Of a stretch of DNA of 64,000 bases, positions 9,023 to 17,314 are shown piece after piece (the stretch's first letter is position 1; each line of letters starts with the position of its first letter). A program made the translations under genes and the position numbers. The notes below the pieces were generated by a model. The model was not told the origin of the DNA and made no database searches. It saw nothing but the letters and a program-made list of their open reading frames with translations. Source of the stretch: an uncultured Alphaproteobacteria bacterium. GTDB lineage: Bacteria; Pseudomonadota; Alphaproteobacteria; Rhizobiales; Aestuariivirgaceae. Location of the stretch: contig CAMFKI010000020.1 of assembly GCA_945957365.1 (NCBI GenBank), forward strand, positions 1 through 64,000, given 5' to 3'.

Positions 9023-10671
9023 GCAGCCGCTCCGTCGGCTGGGACCCACTTCGTGTAGCGGCGCGCGATGACCTCATGAAACCCGCTGTCCGATTTCTTG
9101 TAGCGGATGGCCTCCGGCATCCTCAGCTCACCCTGACGCTTCAGCGCCTCATCGACGCTGGCGGGGATCGGCATGCGGCCGCCAGCCTCTAGCCAGAAAC
9201 CGGCTGCCTTGCGCTGGGGGTTCGAGCCCTGAGGGTGGCTGAAGCAGACCCATGCGTTGATGGCGAGCACGCCGATGCCGTAGGTGACGCGCAAGGTCGG
9301 CGTGGAGCTGATGTCACCGCGCTTCAGGTGCAGGTAATAGGACACGTCCCGCACCGGCACCCAGCCGTCCTTGTCCCGGCCCGACATGACGTCCACGTTA
9401 TCGGCCTTCGCCTCGTGCGGCTTGGCGACGGGCCACTCGTGGCCGCAATCCCGGCACTGCACTGCGCGAATGTGCTGCAGGCTGTGACACTGGGGGCACT
9501 CCTTGGCGCGCACGCTGTCGACCTTCGCGGCGACTTCTTCCGTTCCGCCTGCGGGAGCCCTCTTGCCGCCGATCTCGATCATGTCGACGGGGCCGTGCCG
9601 GCGGACGTTGCCCGAGAAATCCAGCACCAGGCAGTCCTTCTTGCCCGGGGAAAGGCGGGTGCCGCGACCGAGCATCTGGACATAGAGACCGGTTGAAAGC
9701 GTCGGTCGCAGCATGGCGATGAGATCCGTGTTCGGCGCATCGAAGCCGGTCGTCAGCACGCTCATGTTGCAGACGGCCTTGATCGCACCCGCCTTGAAAC
9801 CGCGCAGGATGTTGTCCCGCTCCTGTTTCGGAGTATCCCCGGTGACCGTGGCTGCCGAAATCCCGCGCCTCTTGATCTCTGCGCAGACATGATGCGCATG
9901 GTCGACGCCTGCGCAGAAAATGAGCCATGACCGGCGGATCGACCTGTGCTCGATGATCTCGTCGACGGCGCCTTCGATGAGGTCCTGATGATCGGCCGCC
10001 TTCTCCAGGGCGCCGGAAATGAATTCCCCGCCTCGCTTGGCGACATTGGCGACGTTGATCTCGGCCTTCATGCCCTTCGACGTCAGGGGCGAGAGGTAGC
10101 CGTCGGCAACTCCCTCGGCGATCCCATAGTCGAAGACGATCCGATCGAAGAAGCGCCCCTCGCCCTTGTCCAGCCGTCCGCTGTCCAGACGGTACGGGGT
10201 GGCAGTGCACCCCATGACCCGGAGATCGGGGGACGCCTCCCGGAGACCATCAAGCAGCTGGTGATACATTCCGTCGCCGCCCTGGGGCAGGAGATGGGCT
10301 TCGTCGACCAGCACCAGGTCCCGGCGGCCGAGCTTGTGCGGCGACCGGAACACCGATTGGATCGAGGCGAAGATGATGGGCTGGTGCTGATCACGGCGAC
10401 CAAGGCCTGCACTGTTGATCCCGGCCGGCGCCTGGGGCCACAATCGGATCAGCTGCTGATAGTTCTGCGCCACGAGCTCGCGGACATGGACCAGGCACAG
10501 TATCCGCATCAGCGGCCAACTCTCCAGCAGCTCGCGCATGAGGGTGGCGAGGACGACGGACTTGCCGGTGCCGGTGGCAAGGTCCACCAGCGGATTGCCG
10601 GCCTCACCCGACTGCCAGTAGGTCAGGACGGCGTCGATCGCCTCGCGCTGGTAGGGGCGGAGCTGGGTCAT
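9019..10671 (-). CDS. DEAD/DEAH-box superfamily 2 helicase
   Basis: A 550-residue SF2 helicase. Motif I is ATGTGKS (residues 32-38), motif II DEAH (123-126), motif III CTATP, and the second RecA-like domain carries LTTGFDAPN and MLGRGTRLSPGK. A C-terminal zinc-ribbon (CPQCHS...CRDCG) precedes about 120 extra residues. It resembles phage UvsW/RecG-like or type III restriction-like helicases used in replication and recombination. Its ATG at 10671 overlaps the preceding stop, placing it in the early operon. Confidence 0.85.
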   Translation of the reverse strand: MTQLRPYQREAIDAVLTYWQSGEAGNPLVDLATGTGKSVVLATLMRELLESWPLMRILCLVHVRELVAQNYQQLIRLWPQAPAGINSAGLGRRDQHQPIIFASIQSVFRSPHKLGRRDLVLVDEAHLLPQGGDGMYHQLLDGLREASPDLRVMGCTATPYRLDSGRLDKGEGRFFDRIVFDYGIAEGVADGYLSPLTSKGMKAEINVANVAKRGGEFISGALEKAADHQDLIEGAVDEIIEHRSIRRSWLIFCAGVDHAHHVCAEIKRRGISAATVTGDTPKQERDNILRGFKAGAIKAVCNMSVLTTGFDAPNTDLIAMLRPTLSTGLYVQMLGRGTRLSPGKKDCLVLDFSGNVRRHGPVDMIEIGGKRAPAGGTEEVAAKVDSVRAKECPQCHSLQHIRAVQCRDCGHEWPVAKPHEAKADNVDVMSGRDKDGWVPVRDVSYYLHLKRGDISSTPTLRVTYGIGVLAINAWVCFSHPQGSNPQRKAAGFWLEAGGRMPIPASVDEALKRQGELRMPEAIRYKKSDSGFHEVIARRYTKWVPADGAAA

Positions 10672-11609
10672 GCTGCATCCCCGTCCTTCCAGAGGGTGCC
10701 ATCCGGCATCCGGTAGGTGACGGTGCCATGCTCCGGGTCGGCGTCGACCTGCTCGCCGGGCACCAAACCCGGGATGAAGAGGTGCAGGGAGCAGCCCCTG
10801 CGCTGCGTCTCCTCGTCTAGCGTTCCGAAGCGATCGCACGTCCATCCGCCCTCAGCCGGCGTCGCATGTAGGCAGGTCCTACAGTTGCGCGGCGAGAACT
10901 GGCCACCGTGGCAGACTGCGAAGCCCGGGCAGTAATTGCACACCCATGCCATCTTGGCAGTGGGATCGTCATGCAGGCGCGCCGGCGGCTCAGGGCAGTT
11001 GATGATAGTGCGCGCCCTGTTCTCCAGGCCAAGGGCAACGAGCCCGTCATACTCAACCCGTTCGGTGTGGATTTCGTCGGTGTTCTTGTTGACCGCCATG
11101 TAGAAGGCGCGGCTCAGCCCGGCATAGTGCATGTAGAGCTGCATCTGCGCGTAGTGGCCGGGCTTGGCCTTCTGTACCCCGTCCTTCACGAGTGCCTTGA
11201 AGGACTTCTCGTTGTGGGTTTTGAACTCAAGGACGTGGCGCGCCTTCGGAGCCTCTTCGAAGCCTTCACCCTGCCCGTCCATGTGGCCGCGGAAATGACC
11301 GCCCAGGGCAGTCAGAGCCCACTGCTCTCCCGTGGCGGGATCGACACGATGAACGGTCACACCGGCGAGTTCGAGATCATCGAGCATGCGGGCTTCCTCG
11401 CGGTGCCCCGTCTCGAAGAGGCGGAGCTTCCGGCCGTCGAGCTTCTCCGGCTCATGAGCCCAGTGAAATGCGTACCAGAGGGCACGATCACATTCGTTGC
11501 CCATGGTCGACATCCCGAGATAGGTCCGATGGTTCCGCTCGGCCTTCGCCTCATAGGCCTTGTAGATGGCATCGAGCGTCTGTTGCTGCGGTGCGGGCAA
11601 TTCTGCCAT
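10668..11609 (-). CDS. PD-(D/E)XK exonuclease, RecB/Cas4-like
   Basis: A 313-residue nuclease-fold protein starting at the ATG at 11609. The core motif is visible as GHMDG (D111) and EFK (E128-x-K130), with an upstream GHREEARM helix. A cysteine-rich C-terminal region (CNYCPGFAVC, CRTCLHATP, WTCD) may bind zinc or an iron-sulfur cluster, as in Cas4/AddB-like nucleases. It probably resects phage DNA ends for recombination together with the Sak4-like ATPase upstream. No CRISPR array or other cas gene is present, so a Cas4 role is not supported. Confidence 0.75.
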   Translation of the reverse strand: MAELPAPQQQTLDAIYKAYEAKAERNHRTYLGMSTMGNECDRALWYAFHWAHEPEKLDGRKLRLFETGHREEARMLDDLELAGVTVHRVDPATGEQWALTALGGHFRGHMDGQGEGFEEAPKARHVLEFKTHNEKSFKALVKDGVQKAKPGHYAQMQLYMHYAGLSRAFYMAVNKNTDEIHTERVEYDGLVALGLENRARTIINCPEPPARLHDDPTAKMAWVCNYCPGFAVCHGGQFSPRNCRTCLHATPAEGGWTCDRFGTLDEETQRRGCSLHLFIPGLVPGEQVDADPEHGTVTYRMPDGTLWKDGDAA

Positions 11610-11726
11610 GTTGCTTCGGATCCCTCGCACGTGCAGAAGGGTTCCGCTCCCTGTGAACGGTTGACGTGATCAGGTGGGACGCGGGGCTGGTTGATTGTCG
11701 AGATCGGGACCAGCCCCGCCGCTTCG

Positions 11727-12293
11727 TCACGCAGTCTTCTTCCACGGCAGGCCAGCCTGCGGCGTGGCAGGCCGGGCCGGCGCGGCGGGCGCTGCAGGTG
11801 CCGAGGACTTCGCCGCCGGCGCCGTCTGCTTTGCGGCCGCTGGAGCCGCTTGGCCCGCCGGAATGTACTTCATCACCCGGTTCTTGAGCGGGTACGGCTG
11901 CCCCGTGCTTGGATTGATCTGCTCCTTCTCGAAGCCGATCGACGCCCGGAAGGGCTTGTAGAGCAACGCGTCCGTATCGCCGCGGGCGACTTCGTAGTCC
12001 ACGCCGCACGCGATGCAGAGAGCCTTAAACTCACCGATGCCGATGGTCTGGGCCTGCGCCGACTTGTTGCGGACGTTGAACTGCGGGAAGACCTTGCGGC
12101 CCTCGAATTCACCCGAGACGATCACTAGCGTCGCCTTGAGCATCATGCCGGTCTGGTCCTTGGTGGGCTGCAACTCGGTCTGCTCGACCTGCAGCTGATA
12201 CTCACCGGGAGGAACCGGCTCCGGCACGCCGGTTGATGCAGCAACTGCACGATCGTCGAAGCTCTCGTCGAGGTATTGGGAAAGGTCGGCCAT
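11727..12293 (-). CDS. DUF669 family phage protein
   Basis: A 188-residue protein with a DUF669-like N-terminal domain (PPGEYQLQVEQTELQPTK, GEFEGRKVFPQFNV) and an alanine/proline-rich flexible tail ending in GLPWKKTA. DUF669 proteins are common next to Sak4-like ATPases in phages and are thought to bind single-stranded DNA or act in recombination; the tail resembles that of SSB-like proteins. It follows the Sak4-like gene. Confidence 0.75.
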   Translation of the reverse strand: MADLSQYLDESFDDRAVAASTGVPEPVPPGEYQLQVEQTELQPTKDQTGMMLKATLVIVSGEFEGRKVFPQFNVRNKSAQAQTIGIGEFKALCIACGVDYEVARGDTDALLYKPFRASIGFEKEQINPSTGQPYPLKNRVMKYIPAGQAAPAAAKQTAPAAKSSAPAAPAAPARPATPQAGLPWKKTA

Positions 12294-12328
12294 TTCGATG
12301 TTCCTTGTTCTGAGGTTTACGTTTCCGC

Positions 12329-13117
12329 TTACGCGGCCTTCTCGACCGGCGCCTTGTCGGCGCCGGGGAGATACTTCGACAGTGCCGTCCAGGCATCGCC
12401 CTTGGGCAACGCGATGGCATCCGGCATGTTGAACCTGTTCTTGGCGACATAGGCTGGGCGTCCGTCGGAGAAGAGCCAACGGGTGCCGCCGCCTTCGGCG
12501 TGGGTATTCTTCTTACCGAAGCCGGCCTCGGTCTCCTTGATGGTCACCTTGGTGTTGATGAAGAGGACAGCATCGGCCGCCTGGGTAAGCAGGCCCTCGG
12601 CGCGCTTGTGCACCTTCATCATGTAGCGCTTGTAAGGCTGGGACCCCGGCTCCTCGTGGTTCGTCGCTTCGGCGAGTGCCAGCCAGATCACCTGGATGCC
12701 GCGGTCGCGCCGGAGTGCGTCGCAACCCGCGATGAGCTCGCGCCACACGTGGTCTGCCGCGAGATAGCCCTTGCCGTAGCCCGGCTGCTCGATGTCCTTC
12801 CACTGATTGCGCAGGCAGGTTTCCCGCCAGATGAGCGGTTCAAGGGCGTCGACGCTGTCGATGACGACCGTCTTGTACTCGTGCTGGTCGGTGTAGAGAG
12901 CACCAAGGGCCTCGATCACCTGACCATATTCGGTGAGCTCACCGAAGCCGGTGGCCTCGACATCGGATGGCGGACGTTCGGGGGCGATCTGGACGTAGAC
13001 AGCACCTGGTGCCTGGAGGGCGAGCGAGGTCTTGCCCATGCCCGCCGTGCCGTAGACAAGCATCAGCGGCGGCAGGGAGACCGATGCGCGCTTCAGGCTC
13101 GCAAGGGAGATAGCCAT
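12329..13117 (-). CDS. phage AAA ATPase, Sak4-like recombinase
   Basis: A 262-residue RecA-fold ATPase with Walker A YGTAGMGKT (residues 22-30) and a Walker B TVVIDSVDAL around residue 90. Small single-domain ATPases of this type (AAA_24) paired with a DUF669 or SSB protein are the Sak4 class of phage recombinases. Its start is preceded by AGGAAAAGGAA. Function is inferred from fold and neighbours; annealing activity cannot be read from sequence. Confidence 0.75.
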   Translation of the reverse strand: MAISLASLKRASVSLPPLMLVYGTAGMGKTSLALQAPGAVYVQIAPERPPSDVEATGFGELTEYGQVIEALGALYTDQHEYKTVVIDSVDALEPLIWRETCLRNQWKDIEQPGYGKGYLAADHVWRELIAGCDALRRDRGIQVIWLALAEATNHEEPGSQPYKRYMMKVHKRAEGLLTQAADAVLFINTKVTIKETEAGFGKKNTHAEGGGTRWLFSDGRPAYVAKNRFNMPDAIALPKGDAWTALSKYLPGADKAPVEKAA

Positions 13118-13118
13118 A

Positions 13119-13553
13119 TTACAGTTCCTTTTCCTGTTTGATTTCAGTGACGATCAGACGGCACTGTTTCGCGGGCAGATCATCGACCCTCGAAATGATG
13201 AGACGGTCGCAATGGCGATCGTCGGAAACGATGGAGTTGCGCACCAGCAGGTCGAGCGCGCACTTGGTCCTGTTGTCGATGTCTCCGCGCATGCCGCGCG
13301 GCAAATCCAGCGACATTGCAAACTTCCCATGGAAGCGCGGGAACTTCTCGGCCGTCAGGCGCCAGCTGCATTCGGTCAGCCACGAGACATAATGCGGTGC
13401 GCGGAAGTGGCGGGATCCGGCGTGCACCCACATGTGGTTTGCCGTCGGCGGCAGCGGCAGCAAGATGGTCGAGGGAGCGGCGCGGCTTGCCGCCCCCCCT
13501 TCCTGCGCCCCACCGGCACCGCCACGTGAGTTGGATTTCCCGGGAGCGATCAC
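13119..13553 (-). CDS. rusA: RusA-family Holliday junction resolvase
   Basis: The frame gives 144 residues from a GTG at 13553. The catalytic acidic set of RusA is present: D91-I-D93-N, D101 and the D111-D112 pair, with the LPLPPTANHMW beta region typical of the N-terminus. RusA cuts four-way junctions formed in phage recombination. The first 27 residues are low-complexity glycine/alanine, so translation may begin internally. The gene overlaps its upstream neighbour by four bases. Confidence 0.8.
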   Translation of the reverse strand: MIAPGKSNSRGGAGGAQEGGAASRAAPSTILLPLPPTANHMWVHAGSRHFRAPHYVSWLTECSWRLTAEKFPRFHGKFAMSLDLPRGMRGDIDNRTKCALDLLVRNSIVSDDRHCDRLIISRVDDLPAKQCRLIVTEIKQEKEL

Positions 13554-14374
13554 GAGCCGCCTCCGATCGCTTCCTCGATGTCGGCGAGCTTGACGCGAAG
13601 CGCCGCCTGTATGGCAAAGCGGGAGTAGCCCTTCTTGCGGAGGTCACGGATGCGCTGCGCCATGGAGATGGTGGACGTCTCTCCGATCTCCTGCCGCTTG
13701 CCCTGCGCCGTGCGCCACTCGGCCACCGAATGATCGATCGCACCGGACGTCCAGAAGCCCGGCTCCGCCGCCGCCGAATGCTTGGCGGCATGCCTGAGCG
13801 CTTCCGTGACCTCGCCCGTCCCGAAGCGGATGATGAGCTTGCGCAGCGTCCCGATCGCCATGGTCTCGAACGGCTTGATCTCGCTCTTGGGCTTCGGATA
13901 GACGAGAGCGGTCAGCCCTGCCGCGGTGCAGACCCGGTCGATGTCCAGAGCCCATTCCGCCTTCGCGGCGCGCGCAGCCTTGAACAGCTGGAAAATCGTG
14001 ACGGGCGTGACGTTGCCGTTCACAGCCGCGAAGATCGCCGGCTGCTCCAGCGCAGTCGCCTCGACGATGGCGCAGGGCACCAGCTCGTAGCCGCGCACCA
14101 GCGCCGCCGTGGCCCGGTGCTGCCCGTCGATGATGGCGTAGATTTCCTCTGCACCAGGCACGCGCGCCACGATGAGCGGTGCGAAGCGGTTCCAGTCGAA
14201 AGTGTTGCAGATGTTCGCAATGTTGCTGAGCCCCCGACGCTCGATCTTGCGCTGGTAGCTGTCATCGATGCGTAGCTTCGACAGGGGGAGGAAATCCAGC
14301 CGTGGCGACCTGCCCGCCGGCTTCGGCGAAGCCACGTTCAGGACGGGAACCATGAGGGGACGGAGCTGGGTCAT
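13550..14374 (-). CDS. ParB-like (ParB/Srx fold) phage protein
   Basis: A 274-residue protein whose first half has a ParB N-terminal-like fold: LPLSKLRIDDSYQR, then IIDGQHRATAALVRG, the GQHR box that binds nucleotide in ParB/Srx proteins. The C-terminal part is helical with a likely helix-turn-helix (YSRFAIQAALRVKLADIEEA). Related proteins in rhizobial phages are called DUF6551. A role in DNA binding or regulation is likely; partitioning is not suggested, because no ParA is present. Confidence 0.65.
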   Translation of the reverse strand: MTQLRPLMVPVLNVASPKPAGRSPRLDFLPLSKLRIDDSYQRKIERRGLSNIANICNTFDWNRFAPLIVARVPGAEEIYAIIDGQHRATAALVRGYELVPCAIVEATALEQPAIFAAVNGNVTPVTIFQLFKAARAAKAEWALDIDRVCTAAGLTALVYPKPKSEIKPFETMAIGTLRKLIIRFGTGEVTEALRHAAKHSAAAEPGFWTSGAIDHSVAEWRTAQGKRQEIGETSTISMAQRIRDLRKKGYSRFAIQAALRVKLADIEEAIGGGS

Positions 14375-14712
14375 GCGTCCACCAATTCGAAGGCAGGTGA
14401 GGCCACCGTCGCGTCGATCTGTTGCTGGACCTGGTGAAGCCGACGTTCGCGCTCGTAGACGGCCTCGTAGGCCTCGCGGAGCCTCTCCAGCACGGATGCC
14501 TTGATGTCGTGAAGGTCGCGCCAGCGGTAGCGCAGCGACCTCAATGCCCCCTCCTCCACGCCGTAGATCATGGCCGCGCGATGGATGGCGACCTCGACGT
14601 CCCCGCCGCATCGTCCGCGCTCGATCTCGATCAGGAAGGCCGCGAGCGTGCGGGCCTCCCCGATGACATTTGTTGCGACATGACAAGCGTTCTTGCGCAC
14701 GGCGGAAACCAT
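14371..14712 (-). CDS. phage hypothetical protein, helical
   Basis: A 113-residue mostly helical protein with a long charged segment (LERLREAYEAVYERERRLHQ) likely to be coiled coil. It overlaps the ParB-like gene by four bases and lies in the early operon, the second gene after the Cro-like gene. No family is recognised. The central part (IYGVEEGALRSLRYRWRDLHD) has a helix-turn-helix flavour and could bind DNA. Confidence 0.55.
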   Translation of the reverse strand: MVSAVRKNACHVATNVIGEARTLAAFLIEIERGRCGGDVEVAIHRAAMIYGVEEGALRSLRYRWRDLHDIKASVLERLREAYEAVYERERRLHQVQQQIDATVASPAFELVDA

Positions 14713-14732
14713 CCCGGGTTACGGATGAAAGG

Positions 14733-14791
14733 GCCGGGGCACGCGGCCCCGGCAGTTCAGGGAGGCAAAGACAGACGGGGTCCGGTCTGTC
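14733..14791. other. two adjacent hairpins between early genes
   Basis: An 8-bp GC-rich stem (14733-14740 with 14746-14753) is followed by a second stem, GACAGAC with GTCTGTC (14770-14791). They lie between the Cro-like gene and the next early gene on the minus strand. Neither has a T run, so they may be transcript processing, attenuation or antitermination (nut-like) elements rather than simple terminators. Confidence 0.4.
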
Positions 14792-14813
14792 AGCGGCTTT
14801 GGGGAATGGGTCA

Positions 14814-15056
14814 TCAGGCAGCCCTCTTGCGCGGGCGTTCGACACCCTTGGGCCACTCGGCACCCTCGGGCCAGTTGTCGGAGAACCAGCGCATGGCTCG
14901 CTCGAAGTTGCCGGTGGCGAGATCGCGACCAGATGCGATGCGGTCGAGGGTCGATCCGGCATTGAAGACGATGGTGGAAACACGCGCACGCGACAGCTGC
15001 CGGGCATCGCAGAAGGCATCGGAGACGGAGATCAATTGGTCACGGAGGTTCATCAT
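14814..15056 (-). CDS. Cro-like small DNA-binding protein
   Basis: An 80-residue protein divergent from the CI-type repressor with both operators in between, which is the position of Cro. The middle part (RVSTIVFNAGSTLDRIASGRD) reads as a helix-turn-helix, and the end is basic (VERPRKRAA). The first ATG (15056) is only about two bases after the expected transcription start, so the mRNA would be almost leaderless. It is probably the first gene of the early operon. Its function is inferred mainly from location. Confidence 0.6.
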   Translation of the reverse strand: MMNLRDQLISVSDAFCDARQLSRARVSTIVFNAGSTLDRIASGRDLATGNFERAMRWFSDNWPEGAEWPKGVERPRKRAA

Positions 15057-15064
15057 GGAACGAC

Positions 15065-15094
15065 ACTATGCGGGTATCTTACCGCATTTGTCAA
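15065..15094 (-). promoter_or_regulatory. early (PR-like) promoter of the prophage
   Basis: On the minus strand a perfect -35 TTGACA (15094-15089) and a -10 CATAGT (15070-15065) are 18 bp apart. Operator 1 fills the spacer, so the repressor would block it directly. It drives the Cro-like gene and the early operon. Transcription would begin near 15058, next to the ATG. Confidence 0.7.
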
Positions 15095-15109
15095 CGGGTA
15101 TCTTACCGC
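15070..15109. promoter_or_regulatory. two repressor operators between CI and Cro-like genes
   Basis: GCGGGTATCTTACCGC at 15070-15085 and its near copy ACGGGTATCTTACCGC at 15094-15109 are imperfect palindromes of 16 bp with centres 24 bp apart. They overlap the divergent promoters. Near-identical sites recur at 17846-17861 and 17875-17890, which supports binding by the prophage repressor or the Cro-like protein. Confidence 0.75.
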
Positions 15110-15147
15110 TACCACAGCAGGCGGCGATGCGGGCAACATCCCGCGCT

Positions 15148-15906
15148 ATGGATGAGGGAATAAAACGACGCATCGAGCAGCGGCTTGAAGAACTTAACCT
15201 CAAGGCTCGTTCTGCTTCTCTGAAGGCGGGCGGAAGCCCTGACCTTATTCGGGGGCTTCTGCGCGGGAAGCAGAGGTCATTCCGCGGGGAAAATCTTACA
15301 AAAATCGCAGAGGTTCTGGGTGTGTCAGTGTCGTGGCTGCTTACCGGAGAGCATGACCACATCCCCTCCGAAGAAGTCGCCGCAAGTCTTACGGGCGGCA
15401 TTGCCCGCGACCACAATGGAAAGACTTCACTGGAAAACTACAAGGGCGATACGCCGGGGGCGGTGCCCGAGGTAGATGCACGCGCCGGCGCCGGGCCCGG
15501 CCAGGTGGGTGAGCATGAGGTTGTGACCTTGCGGCGCGGCGACAGCTATATCGGGCACAAAGTCATATCCGAATGGTTGTTCCCGAGCGCCTTCCTGCGG
15601 CACGAGCTGCGCGTCCAGCCGGGCAACCTCATGGTCCTTGAGGTCGTCGGCGACAGCATGAGCCCCACGCTCGAAACCGGCGACCGCGTCTTGGTCGACG
15701 CCAGTCACTCGCGCCCTACCCCGGACGGCGTCTACGTCATCGACGAAGGCGACGGGCCCCTGGTGAAGCGGCTCCAGACGGTGCGCCGGTCAGACCCGCC
15801 AGAGGTGATGATCCTTTCGGATAATCCGAACCACAAGGCATACAATCTGAGACTTGATGAAATTCGCATCATCGGCCGCGTGTCAGGCCGCTTTTCGAGG
15901 ATGTAG
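15148..15906 (+). CDS. CI-type prophage repressor with S24 peptidase domain
   Basis: A 252-residue repressor. Residues about 1-65 are a helix-turn-helix domain (SLKAGGSPDLIRGLLRGK, LTKIAEVLGVSVSWLLTGE). Residues about 125-250 are an S24/LexA-type self-cleaving domain with Ser170 (GDSMSPTL) and Lys207 (LVKRL). An Ala-Gly pair at about 113-116 in the linker is a plausible self-cleavage site, implying induction by RecA after DNA damage. An alternative start at 15127 has a weak AGGCGG site. It keeps the prophage silent through the operators at 15070-15109 and probably 17846-17890. Confidence 0.88.
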   Translation: MDEGIKRRIEQRLEELNLKARSASLKAGGSPDLIRGLLRGKQRSFRGENLTKIAEVLGVSVSWLLTGEHDHIPSEEVAASLTGGIARDHNGKTSLENYKGDTPGAVPEVDARAGAGPGQVGEHEVVTLRRGDSYIGHKVISEWLFPSAFLRHELRVQPGNLMVLEVVGDSMSPTLETGDRVLVDASHSRPTPDGVYVIDEGDGPLVKRLQTVRRSDPPEVMILSDNPNHKAYNLRLDEIRIIGRVSGRFSRM

Positions 15907-15908
15907 CA

Positions 15909-16217
15909 ATGAGAACTTTTGGGCTTCCTCAAGGCAACCCCTTGACTCTTGATCAGTATGTACAGGACGTGGCCAAAGAAGAAGCGCAATACAAGCAAAT
16001 GCGGGCTGAACAAGCGCAGGTCGCTGTAGTCGCAGCTATCGCATTGCCGTTTGTTCTATTCCTGCTGATTAAACTTGTTCAAAACCGAAAGTGGATTGGG
16101 AGTTCTATCGCGTCAGCCCTGATCTATGTGCTCGGGCGTGGCTATCGGCTGAAGAAGCGGGCATCTGCCGGGATTGGTTCATTCGCCGATCAGGTGAAAA
16201 AGGCAGCGGAGGAATGA
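15909..16217 (+). CDS. small membrane protein downstream of repressor
   Basis: A 102-residue protein with one clear transmembrane segment at about residues 37-58 (VAVVAAIALPFVLFLLIKLV), a second weaker hydrophobic stretch near 65-78, and amphipathic charged ends. It starts two bases after the repressor stop and is probably expressed in the lysogen with it. Membrane proteins in this place often act in superinfection exclusion, but nothing in the sequence proves this. Confidence 0.6.
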   Translation: MRTFGLPQGNPLTLDQYVQDVAKEEAQYKQMRAEQAQVAVVAAIALPFVLFLLIKLVQNRKWIGSSIASALIYVLGRGYRLKKRASAGIGSFADQVKKAAEE

Positions 16218-16270
16218 CCGAGCCTTGATTCAGTGCAGTGCAGTGCCTTTCACTGTAACAGGAGACGGCG

Positions 16271-16576
16271 ATGATCAAAGCGACAATCCGGCAGGCGATC
16301 CTCGACAGGAAAGCGCTTCGTATTCACTTTCAAGGTTTTGATAGGGACGTTTGTCCTCACGTGCTCGGAGCCAAAAACGGCCGGGCCCAGGTCCTGGTCT
16401 TTCAGTATGCGGGCGGAAGCTCTAGCGGCCTTCCCTCTGGCGGCCAGTGGCGTTGCATGCCCGTGGCAGAAATCACCAGCGCCGTCGTTATTGAGGGCGC
16501 GACCTGGCACACGGGTTCTTCCCACTCGGCCGATCAGACCTGCGTCGACGACATCGATGTCGAGGTGGAGTACTAG
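16271..16576 (+). CDS. WYL-like single-domain protein
   Basis: A 101-residue protein made of one beta-rich domain. LRIHFQGFDRDVCPHVLG, a VLVFQYAGG strand and a WRCMPVAEIT strand resemble the WYL/Sm-like domain that senses nucleic-acid ligands in bacterial regulators of DNA damage and phage defence. No DNA-binding domain is attached. ACAGGAGACGGCG precedes the ATG. It lies between the small membrane protein and the HEPN-like gene and is probably transcribed with them. Confidence 0.55.
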   Translation: MIKATIRQAILDRKALRIHFQGFDRDVCPHVLGAKNGRAQVLVFQYAGGSSSGLPSGGQWRCMPVAEITSAVVIEGATWHTGSSHSADQTCVDDIDVEVEY

Positions 16577-16665
16577 ACCATGAGATCTGTCAATGCCCTG
16601 ATCGGCTTGACCCTAGCTCGGGGAGCGCTTGTGTTCTCGATTGATTAAAGATTGAAAGCAACGAT

Positions 16666-17313
16666 ATGGGATATCTCAACCACGAGTGCCCCCACTGTGG
16701 CGCGCACACAGCGGCGTTTCGCGTAACCTATGCCTATGCGTTCATGGGCAAAGACAACATTGGCTGCGTCAATTTGCGGTGCGGTAGTTGCGAATATCCT
16801 GCGTCCGCAATTCTTGGGATCGCGAAGGCGGGTCACGGGGCTATCGCCATCTCCAGTCTCACGAAAGAAGACTTTAACCCGACAAGTTGGGGATGGGAAA
16901 TCGTCCAGTTCTTCCCAGAACCGAAACGACCAGATATCCCCGAACATCTTCCGGAGGCGGTCATGAGGCCACTCCTCAGCGCCGAGCAGAACAGGCACCG
17001 AAAGGACTACGAGGGTGCCCCGACCATGTATGGCAAAGCCCTCGATGTGGCCTTCAAATCGCTTCCTGACACTGAAGGAACAACCCTCGTGGCGCGTATT
17101 AAAAGCCTCCAGGACCTCGGCAAGATACCAGTGAGCCTCGCTGAGATGGCCCACGGTCTCCGGGGTATCCGGAACGATGCTACTCATGGCATCGAACCAT
17201 TCACTGAAAAGGAAGTGGAAGAACTGGCGGAGGCGACGAAGCTCATCCTGATCTACCTGTTCACGCTCCCTGGGCAGATCGCGTCGCTGAAGAAGCGGAA
17301 CGCCAGCAAGTGA
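16666..17313 (+). CDS. DUF4145 / HEPN-like protein with zinc ribbon
   Basis: A 215-residue protein. An N-terminal zinc ribbon is formed by C8-x2-C11 and C39-x2-C42. The C-terminal half is a DUF4145-type helical domain with R169-N-D-A-T-H174, an R-x4-H motif as found in HEPN ribonucleases. DUF4145/HEPN proteins often occur in restriction, abortive-infection and toxin loci. Here it is co-directional with the CI repressor, a typical site for prophage cargo expressed in the lysogen. RNase or anti-phage function is inference; an inactive HEPN scaffold is possible. Confidence 0.65.
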   Translation: MGYLNHECPHCGAHTAAFRVTYAYAFMGKDNIGCVNLRCGSCEYPASAILGIAKAGHGAIAISSLTKEDFNPTSWGWEIVQFFPEPKRPDIPEHLPEAVMRPLLSAEQNRHRKDYEGAPTMYGKALDVAFKSLPDTEGTTLVARIKSLQDLGKIPVSLAEMAHGLRGIRNDATHGIEPFTEKEVEELAEATKLILIYLFTLPGQIASLKKRNASK

Positions 17314-17314
17314 T

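Noticed and set aside
10668..11609. Cas4-like nuclease as sign of a CRISPR system
   Set aside because: No repeat-spacer array and no other cas gene occur in the window; it is a phage recombination nuclease by context.
16580..16648. 22-codon frame between the WYL-like and HEPN-like genes
   Set aside because: Too short, no ribosome binding site or family; probably chance.
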